A stretch of 17,959 nucleotides of DNA from Pseudomonadota bacterium. Its GTDB lineage: Bacteria; Pseudomonadota; Gammaproteobacteria; Pseudomonadales; Halieaceae. The stretch lies in NCBI GenBank assembly GCA_030591305.1, contig JAUVBI010000033.1, positions 1 to 17,959 of the forward strand, written 5' to 3'. The position numbers were made by a program, and so were the translations under genes. The first letter of the stretch is position 1. Each line of letters starts with the position of its first letter. Positions 11,107 to 17,959 of this stretch are shown piece by piece. The notes beneath the pieces were generated by a model. The model had not been told where the DNA came from, searched no databases, and saw only the letters and a list, made by a program, of their open reading frames with translations.

Positions 11107-11340
11107 TTATTGGTGAGCGGAATGGGTGCAGGAAGGCACAGGATCTACTCCGCCCTCATGCCAGGGGTGGCACTTGGATAATCTTCGCATGGCAAGATAG
11201 CTTCCCTTGAAGACACCATGTATTTCGATTGCTTCCATCGCATAGCTGGAGCAACTGGGGTAAAACCGGCAATTATCCCCCATGAACGGGCTTAGCAGGG
11301 TCTTATAACAAGAGAGCAGAAAAATCAAAATCTGACGCAT
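11107..11340 (-). CDS. yidD: Membrane protein insertion efficiency factor YidD
   Basis: YidD is a small membrane-associated protein that improves insertion by YidC. The 77-residue product has an amphipathic or hydrophobic N-terminus (residues 1-20) and the family core [15 protein letters not shown] at 24-38, then [14 protein letters not shown] at 56-69. The three conserved cysteines (24, 30, 57) are present. The ATG at 11340 shares one base with the TAA of rnpA (TAATG), with AGGA six bases upstream, so its translation is probably coupled to rnpA. Some old annotations call this family alpha-haemolysin, which is not supported. Confidence 0.95.
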   Translation of the reverse strand: MRQILIFLLSCYKTLLSPFMGDNCRFYPSCSSYAMEAIEIHGVFKGSYLAMRRLSKCHPWHEGGVDPVPSCTHSAHQ

Positions 11341-11732
11341 TAGGAGTCCTGGTGCCTGTTTGATTCTATTTTAGATACGTGCCGAGCCAGCTTATCCCAC
11401 TGCTGTTGAAACAGCGATGCTACCTGGGAACTATCCATCTGGCCCAGCCCTCGGCGCGCCAGAACGACTACATCCATGGGTACACCATCGGGTACTTTGC
11501 GTACAAATTCTCGCGCTATGCGTTTAATTCGGTTTCGCTGTACAGCCAGGCGGACATTTTTTTTCGCTATCACTAAGCCCAGACGGTGCCCCGGGCCATT
11601 ATTTACTTTCGCTAAGAGAAGCAAATTTTTATGGAAAGCCTTGGCATCTGGTTCGCCAAAGACCGCGCTGTAGTCCTGGGCGTTGAGAAGACGTTTGGCT
11701 TTTCCAAAAGAAGTGTCAAACCGGGGGCTCAC
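11340..11732 (-). CDS. rnpA: Ribonuclease P protein component
   Basis: RnpA is the protein subunit of RNase P, which with the catalytic RNA removes 5' leaders from pre-tRNAs. The product is 130 residues, a little longer than in E. coli (119) through both ends. The RNR signature is clear: [13 protein letters not shown] at 63-75, preceded by the [10 protein letters not shown] strand, with a strongly basic character overall. The start is GTG at 11732, 17 bases after the rpmH stop, with only a weak ribosome site (GAAGTAG), which fits low expression relative to rpmH. The RNase P RNA gene is not in this window. Confidence 0.96.
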   Translation of the reverse strand: MSPRFDTSFGKAKRLLNAQDYSAVFGEPDAKAFHKNLLLLAKVNNGPGHRLGLVIAKKNVRLAVQRNRIKRIAREFVRKVPDGVPMDVVVLARRGLGQMDSSQVASLFQQQWDKLARHVSKIESNRHQDS

Positions 11733-11749
11733 CCAGTACTACTTCACTA

Positions 11750-11884
11750 TTAAGCAGCTAAACGCTTGCGGCCTTTAGCGCGGCGGCGATTCAGTACGTG
11801 GCGACCCGCCTTGGTGGACATGCGAGAGCGGAAACCGTGGGTACGCTTACGCTTAAGTACGCTGGGCTGAAATGTTCTTTTCAT
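11750..11884 (-). CDS. rpmH: Large ribosomal subunit protein L34
   Basis: L34 is a small, very basic protein of the 50S subunit. Reading the minus strand from the ATG at 11884 gives 44 residues starting [18 protein letters not shown] and ending [11 protein letters not shown], essentially the family consensus. One minor variation is the [15 protein letters not shown] segment, usual for gammaproteobacteria. It is the first gene of the minus-strand rpmH-rnpA-yidD-yidC-mnmE series, behind the promoter at 11951-11979, and faces away from dnaA. The gene is short and easily missed. Confidence 0.98.
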   Translation of the reverse strand: MKRTFQPSVLKRKRTHGFRSRMSTKAGRHVLNRRRAKGRKRLAA

Positions 11885-11910
11885 GACGTTGTTCCATATT
11901 AAAAGGTTGG

Positions 11911-11935
11911 TCGGACAGGAAAGCCTCCAGTCCGA
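11911..11935 (-). promoter_or_regulatory. Inverted repeat in the rpmH leader
   Basis: The arms TCGGAC (11911-11916) and GTCCGA (11930-11935) pair perfectly, with three more pairs inside after one mismatch. On the rpmH transcript the hairpin lies about 27 bases before the ATG. No T-run follows it in that direction, so it is not a classic terminator. It could tune rpmH translation or transcript stability; this is inference. Confidence 0.4.
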
Positions 11936-11950
11936 GAAAAAAGGTGCTGT

Positions 11951-11979
11951 ATTCTATTGAAATGGATGGAATAATTCAA
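11951..11979 (-). promoter_or_regulatory. Sigma70-type promoter of rpmH
   Basis: On the minus strand TTGAAT (11974-11979) is followed after exactly 17 bases by TAGAAT (11951-11956). The matches are four and five of six consensus bases. Transcription would start near 11944, giving an rpmH leader of about 60 bases that contains the hairpin at 11911-11935. Confidence 0.65.
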
Positions 11980-12141
11980 TCTTATTGGTGGTATTTTTAC
12001 GTCTATTCTGCAGCGCTGGTCGCGGGCATTTTTTTGTGGCCTCGTTCAGGCCTTTAAGCGGCTTGCCAGGGGGCAGCCAAACGCTCTAAATCAGTGACTT
12101 TCGAGCATCGGCCCACAATTTCTAAGCATATTATTAACAGC

Positions 12142-12150
12142 TTATCCACA
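12142..12150 (+). promoter_or_regulatory. Perfect DnaA box TTATCCACA
   Basis: An exact consensus DnaA box in the rpmH-dnaA gap, on the left side of the AT-rich stretch. It could serve in origin recognition, in DnaA autoregulation, or both. Confidence 0.75.
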
Positions 12151-12260
12151 GACCTTTTTATTCCTCGTAATCGTTCTTGTCTGTGCTTAAAATGTAAGCA
12201 AAAAGAACATAACATGTTGATAAATAACGGTTTAAATAATACAAATAAATTTAATATTTA

Positions 12261-12269
12261 TGTGGATAA
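12261..12269 (-). promoter_or_regulatory. Perfect DnaA box TTATCCACA
   Basis: The plus strand reads TGTGGATAA. This box borders the right end of the AT-rich stretch in the rpmH-dnaA gap and faces the box at 12142 in inverted orientation. It lies about 30 bases before a possible dnaA promoter. Confidence 0.75.
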
Positions 12270-12298
12270 CTCAGAAAATCGAGAGTATTATGCACTCA

Positions 12299-12328
12299 TT
12301 GGTTGTCGATTCAGCGTAAAAATATAAA
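12299..12328 (+). promoter_or_regulatory. Possible dnaA promoter
   Basis: TTGGTT (12299-12304), 18 bases, then TATAAA (12323-12328). The -10 matches five of six consensus bases; the -35 is poor (three of six). Surrounding DNA is AT-rich, so chance matches are likely and other starts are possible. The transcript would have a leader of about 120 bases. Confidence 0.35.
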
Positions 12329-12418
12329 AAGTATATAAAACCCAACAAATAGTACGAACCGGCCCATATTTCGGATACTAAATATAAGTATTTGTTAAGC
12401 AATTCTAAGAAATAAAAG

Positions 12419-12445
12419 AAAAGCTGGCACCTGGAATCAGCTTTT
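12419..12445 (+). promoter_or_regulatory. Perfect 8-bp hairpin directly before the dnaA ribosome site
   Basis: AAAAGCTG (12419-12426) and CAGCTTTT (12438-12445) are perfect inverted repeats around an 11-base loop. The right arm ends exactly where the AAGGGGGA ribosome site (12446-12453) begins. It has only four T residues in the right arm and no U-run, so it is a poor terminator; a role in limiting dnaA translation or in attenuation is inference. Confidence 0.45.
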
Positions 12446-12456
12446 AAGGGGGAAGT

Positions 12457-13896
12457 TTGCCTGATGTAGTATGGCAGCAGTGTGTTAATCGTTTGCAGGA
12501 AGAGCTTCCTTCGCAGCAATTCAATACGTGGATAAGACCACTCCAGGCCAGTCTCAATGGACAAGAGCTGAGGCTGTATGCGCCCAACCGCTTTATTAAA
12601 GAATTTGTCTCCGACAAGTTTGCAGAGCGAATCTCCGAACTGGTAAGAGAATTGGAGCCTGGTGGTTCTACCAGTGTTGTGCTTGAAATAGGTGCAAACC
12701 CATCCGGGTTGTCCGCAGTCAGGCGAACCGAACCGAAACAAGAAGAGGCGACCATATCACCGACAATTGCGAGGCAGAGCAAAGCGACTCGCAGCGTCCC
12801 TGTTATCAATAACTCCTGGGTAAACACTGGCAGAAAAAGCTCGCGCCGTGTGGAGGTGGAGGGCTCCTTACAGCATCAGCACCACCTGGTTGAAAATTAT
12901 ACCTTCGACAATTTTGTTGAGGGCAAATCAAACCAGTTGGCCCTCGCCGCCTCCCGCCAGGTTGCCGAAAACCCGGGCGATTCGTATAACCCGCTCTTTT
13001 TATACGGCGGCGTCGGCCTGGGTAAAACACACTTGATGCATGCCGTGGGCAATGCGTTGAAGGAGCGAAGCCCCGGGGCGAAAGTCGTCTATTTGCACTC
13101 TGAACGGTTTGTGGCCGACATGGTAAAGGCACTACAACTCAATGCTATCAGCGATTTCAAGCGCTATTATCGTTCGGTCGACGCTCTGCTCATTGACGAC
13201 ATTCAGTTTTTTGCCAAGAAAGAGCGCTCGCAGGAGGAATTCTTTCACACCTTCAATGCACTTTTGGAAGGTGGGCAGCAGATGATTCTGACTTGTGACA
13301 GGTACCCCAAGGAAATTGATGGTCTTGAGGAGCGACTTAAGTCGCGCTTCGGTTGGGGCCTCACCGTGGCGGTAGAGCCCCCAGAGCTTGAAACCCGGGT
13401 GGCAATTTTGATGAAAAAGGCGACACAGGCAAACATTGATTTGCCTCCGGACGCTGCATTCTTTATTGCCCAACGAATACGCTCTAATGTGAGAGAGCTA
13501 GAGGGGGCACTTAAAAGAGTGATAGCAAGCGCTCACTTCACAGCAAAGCCCATCGATATAGCCCTGGTAAAAGACAGCCTTAAGGATTTGCTTGCCCTGC
13601 AAGCCAGACAGGTTAGTCTGGACAATATTCAGCGCACAGTGGCCGAGTATTACAAAATAAAAGTAGCAGACCTTATGTCGCGGCGACGCAGTCGATCTGT
13701 TGCCAGGCCTCGCCAGGTAGCCATGGCCCTGGCCAAAGAGCTGACCAATCACAGCCTTCCCGAAATTGGTGACAGTTTTGGTGGAAGAGACCACACGACA
13801 GTTCTTCACGGATGCCGTAAGATCAAGGAACTTCGCGAAAGCAACGCGGATATTCGCGAAGATTACAAGAACTTGCTACGATCCCTCACGACCTGA
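12457..13896 (+). CDS. dnaA: Chromosomal replication initiator protein DnaA
   Basis: DnaA binds DnaA boxes at oriC, assembles an ATP-bound filament, opens the AT-rich element and loads DnaB helicase. The 479-residue protein has domain I (about 1-85, W-Q-Q-C-V-x-R-L-Q-E-E-L-P), a variable linker (about 86-140), the AAA+ domain with Walker A GGVGLGKT (184-191), Walker B LLIDDI (244-249) and R-L-K-S-R-F-G-W-G at 293-301 carrying the likely arginine finger, and the domain IV DNA-binding signature with [10 protein letters not shown] at 442-451. The start is TTG at 12457: an in-frame stop lies at 12445-12447 and there is no early ATG or GTG. This gives an N-terminus aligned with E. coli DnaA. A hairpin and a close AAGGGGGA ribosome site precede it. 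Confidence 0.98.
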   Translation: MPDVVWQQCVNRLQEELPSQQFNTWIRPLQASLNGQELRLYAPNRFIKEFVSDKFAERISELVRELEPGGSTSVVLEIGANPSGLSAVRRTEPKQEEATISPTIARQSKATRSVPVINNSWVNTGRKSSRRVEVEGSLQHQHHLVENYTFDNFVEGKSNQLALAASRQVAENPGDSYNPLFLYGGVGLGKTHLMHAVGNALKERSPGAKVVYLHSERFVADMVKALQLNAISDFKRYYRSVDALLIDDIQFFAKKERSQEEFFHTFNALLEGGQQMILTCDRYPKEIDGLEERLKSRFGWGLTVAVEPPELETRVAILMKKATQANIDLPPDAAFFIAQRIRSNVRELEGALKRVIASAHFTAKPIDIALVKDSLKDLLALQARQVSLDNIQRTVAEYYKIKVADLMSRRRSRSVARPRQVAMALAKELTNHSLPEIGDSFGGRDHTTVLHGCRKIKELRESNADIREDYKNLLRSLTT

Positions 13897-13918
13897 TGGT
13901 ATTGTGTAGCAGCATAAG

Positions 13919-13940
13919 TATGGCCGTGAAAAGCGGCATA
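13919..13940 (+). promoter_or_regulatory. Small inverted repeat between dnaA and dnaN
   Basis: TATGGCCG (13919-13926) and CGGCATA (13934-13940) pair over seven bases with one bulged G. It lies in the 67-base dnaA-dnaN gap, just before the GGGAAGGGAAG stretch that serves dnaN. No U-run follows, so it is not a terminator. Its role is unknown. Confidence 0.25.
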
Positions 13941-13963
13941 ACTGGGGAAGGGAAGTAGGTACT

Positions 13964-15070
13964 ATGAAGTTTGTTATTTCGCGGGAAGCACTGTTAAAGC
14001 CTCTGAATCTCGTAGCGGGAGTGGTGGAAAGACGTCAGACCTTGCCAATCCTGGCCAACATTTTACTGGTAGTAGATGAAGAGAGAGTGTCGCTGACGGG
14101 CACTGACCTGGAGGTTGAGCTGGTGGGCCGCGTGGTGTTGTCTGTGGCGGCTGTAGAGTCTGGCGAAGTGACTATTCCCGCACGAAAGCTGGTGGAGATA
14201 TGTAAGTCATTGCCCGAGGGAAGTGACATTGAGTTCACCTCAACTGAGGGTAAGGTCACGGTGAAATCCGGCAGAAGTCGCTTCACCCTGTCAACATTGC
14301 CTGCCCGGGAGTTTCCCAATGTGGAAGATAGCATGGGAACACTCAAATTTACTGTCAAGCAGGGCCAGCTAAAGCGGCTGATAGAGCGCACCAGCTTTGC
14401 CATGGCGCAGCAGGACGTCCGCTATTACTTGAATGGCATGTTATGGGAACTGGACGCTAAGCAAATTAGAGTGGTTGCCACCGATGGCCACCGTCTGGCC
14501 ATGTGTACACTGGCAACAGATCTGGACATCACCGAAGTCACACAGGTTATTCTTCCCCGCAAAGGAGTGATAGAGCTGTCCAGGCTCCTGTTAGATGAAG
14601 AGGCAGAAATTGCCGTCGTTATCGGTAGCAACCATATTCGCGCAACAACGGACGAGTTTACGTTCACGTCCAAGCTGGTTGACGGCAAATTCCCCGACTA
14701 TAAACGTGTGCTGCCCAAGGCGGCGGACAAGGTCCTACTGGGCTCCAGACAGGAGCTGCGCCAGGCCTTTTCCCGAACGGCCATTTTGTCTAACGAAAAA
14801 TATCGCGGTGTTCGTTTGAAGCTCACGGACAATAATCTCGAAATTGTGGCAAATAACCCGGAGCAGGAAGAAGCAGAAGAGATTGTCTCTGTTGAATATC
14901 AGGGCGATAGCCTGGAAATGGGCTTTAATGTTGGCTATTTGCTGGACGTTCTCGGAGTCCTCAGTGGTGAAAAGATTAAGCTTTCTCTGGCAGACCCCAA
15001 CAGCAGCGCGTTATTGGAGGAGTCGGAAGATGGAGACTCCCTCTACGTTGTCATGCCCATGCGGCTCTAA
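13964..15070 (+). CDS. dnaN: DNA polymerase III beta subunit (sliding clamp)
   Basis: DnaN forms the ring-shaped dimer that holds DNA polymerase III on the template and serves as a docking site for many repair proteins. The 368-residue product (E. coli 366) starts M-K-F-V-I-S-R-E-A-L-L-K-P-L, contains R-Q-T-L-P-I-L-A-N and V-A-T-D-G-H-R-L-A in the expected places, F-P-D-Y-K-R-V-L-P in the last third, and ends Y-V-V-M-P-M-R-L, the family's conserved C-terminus at the peptide-binding cleft. ATG at 13964 with purine-rich GGGAAGGGAAGTAGG upstream. It lies 67 bases after dnaA and 51 before recF, probably one dnaA-dnaN-recF transcript. Confidence 0.98.
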   Translation: MKFVISREALLKPLNLVAGVVERRQTLPILANILLVVDEERVSLTGTDLEVELVGRVVLSVAAVESGEVTIPARKLVEICKSLPEGSDIEFTSTEGKVTVKSGRSRFTLSTLPAREFPNVEDSMGTLKFTVKQGQLKRLIERTSFAMAQQDVRYYLNGMLWELDAKQIRVVATDGHRLAMCTLATDLDITEVTQVILPRKGVIELSRLLLDEEAEIAVVIGSNHIRATTDEFTFTSKLVDGKFPDYKRVLPKAADKVLLGSRQELRQAFSRTAILSNEKYRGVRLKLTDNNLEIVANNPEQEEAEEIVSVEYQGDSLEMGFNVGYLLDVLGVLSGEKIKLSLADPNSSALLEESEDGDSLYVVMPMRL

Positions 15071-15121
15071 GCGAGAGAGAAAGCAAAAGCCATTCGAGCC
15101 CCGACGCCTGCGTGAGGTTTT

Positions 15122-16234
15122 GTGGACCTGTCCCAACTTCAAATCAATAATGTGAGAAACCTGCGGCAGGTCAAGCTGCAGAATCTACATAGAATAAATG
15201 TGTTTTACGGCCCCAACGGCGCAGGTAAGACCAGTATTCTAGAGGCCATTCATTTGCTTGGCATGGCGCGTTCTTTTCGCGGAGCCAGTGTAAAGCCGTT
15301 AATTAGCCACGACTGTCCGGACTGCACGGTTTTCGGGAGCATTATCGCCAGGTCTTCCCTGGGACCCACAAGCACGCTGACGCTTGGTGTGCAGCGATGC
15401 GTCTCCGGAGAGGTACACATCAAGGTGGCTGGCAAGTCAGTACGTACGGCGGCACAACTGGTAGAGCACCTGCCGTTACAAACGATTAACGCGGATAGCT
15501 TCGAATTGCTCACCGGTTCGCCACAGGCCAGAAGGCAGTATTTGGACTGGGGAGTGTTCCACGTGGAACATCGCTTCTTTAATCAGTGGCAGCGCTTCCA
15601 GAGATGCATTAAACAGCGCAATAATCTTCTCCGTCGTGGTAAAATATCCGACGCAGAGCTGGCTGTATGGACGCGAGACCTGGCATCGTCGGGCAGCGCG
15701 ATAAGTGAATACAGGCGAGTGTATTTTAAGGAGCTTAAGCCCCAGTTTCTCAAGATTATGACAACCCTGGCGCCCGAACTAACAGAGCTTGATCTGCGCT
15801 TCAGGCAGGGCTGGGACAAGAGCCTGGGTTATACGCAAGCATTGGAAGCCAGCCATGCTGTGGATAGAGATAGGGGCTATACTCATGTGGGTCCACAGAG
15901 AGCCGATATAAAGGTTACAATTGACGGGCGCCCTGCAGCAGAGGTGCTGTCACGAGGCCAGCAAAAGCTTGTTGTTTGCGCCTTGAAGCTGGCGCAGGGG
16001 CAGATCATGAGCGCGACGGGTCGAGGGGAGTGCACGTATCTGGTGGATGACCTGAGGTCTGAACTGGACGAGCCACACAGCAGATTGATTTGTGAGTTAC
16101 TCTCCAGCATGCAGGTTCAGGTATTTGTCACGAGCATTGAGCGTGAAGACGTATGTGCAGTGTGGCCCGAGGGCGACAATTTAAAAGTGTTCCACGTGGA
16201 ACATGGGCAGGTAGAGCCAGAAAACAAGGCCTAA
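15122..16234 (+). CDS. recF: DNA replication and repair protein RecF
   Basis: RecF is an SMC/ABC-like ATPase that with RecO and RecR loads RecA at single-strand gaps. The 370-residue protein has Walker A GPNGAGKTS at 30-38, the ABC signature LSRGQQK at 276-282 and Walker B T-Y-L-V-D-D-L-R-S-E-L-D-E at 305-317. The start is GTG at 15122, with TGAGG four bases upstream. Unusually, its coding DNA holds two perfect parS sites (15555-15570 and 16188-16203), read as V-F-H-V-E-H at 145-150 (after L-D-W-G) and 356-361. The corresponding E. coli RecF segments, from memory, are C-F-H-N-E-P and M-F-T-V-E-K, so the protein tolerates these codons. The C-terminus (about 370 against 357 in E. coli) extends a little past the second site. 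Confidence 0.97.
   Translation: MDLSQLQINNVRNLRQVKLQNLHRINVFYGPNGAGKTSILEAIHLLGMARSFRGASVKPLISHDCPDCTVFGSIIARSSLGPTSTLTLGVQRCVSGEVHIKVAGKSVRTAAQLVEHLPLQTINADSFELLTGSPQARRQYLDWGVFHVEHRFFNQWQRFQRCIKQRNNLLRRGKISDAELAVWTRDLASSGSAISEYRRVYFKELKPQFLKIMTTLAPELTELDLRFRQGWDKSLGYTQALEASHAVDRDRGYTHVGPQRADIKVTIDGRPAAEVLSRGQQKLVVCALKLAQGQIMSATGRGECTYLVDDLRSELDEPHSRLICELLSSMQVQVFVTSIEREDVCAVWPEGDNLKVFHVEHGQVEPENKA
15555..15570. other. parS centromere site 1 (inside recF)
   Basis: TGTTCCACGTGGAACA, a perfect 16-bp palindrome, matches the ParB-binding parS consensus of Pseudomonas-type bacteria. It is read in the recF frame across V145-H150. ParB encoded at 3276-4148 is the expected binder. Confidence 0.93.
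16188..16203. other. parS centromere site 2 (inside the 3' end of recF)
   Basis: The same 16-bp palindrome TGTTCCACGTGGAACA, identical to site 1, 633 bases further on. It is again read in frame as part of V-F-H-V-E-H (356-361), ten codons before the recF stop. The spacing is a multiple of three, as required by the common reading. Confidence 0.93.
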
Positions 16235-16262
16235 CACCCTGATTTTAATGGAATTTAAATAA

Positions 16263-17959
<1,697 letters not shown>

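Larger units (their letters stand above)
11885..12456. other. Gene-free gap between rpmH and dnaA with origin-like features (candidate oriC, Pseudomonas-type position)
   Basis: This 572-base gap has no credible gene. It carries two perfect DnaA boxes, at 12142-12150 (plus) and 12261-12269 (minus), plus TTATCAACA at 12215-12223 and TTAAGCACA at 12182-12190 (both minus, one mismatch each). The stretch between the perfect boxes from about 12185 to 12260 is roughly 82% A+T and could be the unwinding element. All genes to the left point left and all genes to the right point right, so an origin here makes every gene in the window co-directional with its replication fork. In Pseudomonas the origin is at this position. 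There is no GATC in the gap. The rpmH promoter, a possible dnaA promoter and a dnaA leader hairpin share the region. Confidence 0.65.

Noticed and set aside
12038..12052. Hairpin GGCCT-cgttc-AGGCC considered as a terminator
   Set aside because: Only five pairs and a three-base T-run; no transcript is expected to end here since genes on both sides diverge.
12094..12327. A 77-codon plus-strand frame in the rpmH-dnaA gap
   Set aside because: It runs across DnaA boxes and AT-rich DNA, has no good ribosome site, and its product is rich in Asn, Ile and Lys simply because of base composition.
12271..12827. Minus-strand frames of 156 and 127 codons crossing the start of dnaA
   Set aside because: They overlap the conserved dnaA coding sequence and its leader, have no family features, and oppose the direction of the real gene.

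Overview
This is a chromosomal replication-origin neighbourhood of a gammaproteobacterium. The order rpmH-rnpA-yidD-yidC-mnmE-mnmG-rsmG-parA-parB-atpI-atpBEFHA on one arm and dnaA-dnaN-recF-gyrB on the other is the layout known from Pseudomonas and its relatives, including marine Cellvibrionales-type bacteria. The chromosomal ParAB genes and a Pseudomonas-type parS sequence fit that placement; a finer assignment would be guesswork. Every expected gene looks intact, and I see no insertion sequence, prophage, CRISPR array, tRNA or sign of recent transfer.

Layout. Bases 1-3112 hold the start of the F1Fo ATP synthase operon on the minus strand (atpI, atpB, atpE, atpF, atpH and the first 144 codons of atpA), led by a strong sigma70-type promoter at 3174-3202. 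Bases 3276-7511 hold the minus-strand series mnmG-rsmG-parA-parB: tRNA U34 modification, 16S rRNA methylation and chromosome partition. Bases 7512-8010 are an AT-rich, gene-free gap with DnaA boxes. Bases 8011-11884 hold minus-strand mnmE, yidC, yidD, rnpA and rpmH: tRNA modification, membrane protein insertion, RNase P and ribosomal protein L34. Bases 11885-12456 are a second AT-rich, gene-free gap with DnaA boxes. From 12457 to the right edge the plus strand carries dnaA, dnaN, recF and the first 557 codons of gyrB.

How it works together. DnaA opens the origin, DnaN clamps the polymerase, GyrB removes supercoils and RecF acts in gap repair. ParA and ParB segregate the new origins by loading on parS. 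The clearest non-gene signal is two perfect 16-bp parS palindromes, both inside recF, each read in frame as the hexapeptide VFHVEH. The second is that two separate intergenic regions look like oriC: one beside mnmG, as in E. coli, and one between rpmH and dnaA, as in Pseudomonas. Transcription diverges at the rpmH-dnaA gap, which favours it. Eight of the sixteen genes appear to start with GTG or TTG. I found no convincing novel gene system; the interest here is in the regulatory and segregation DNA.
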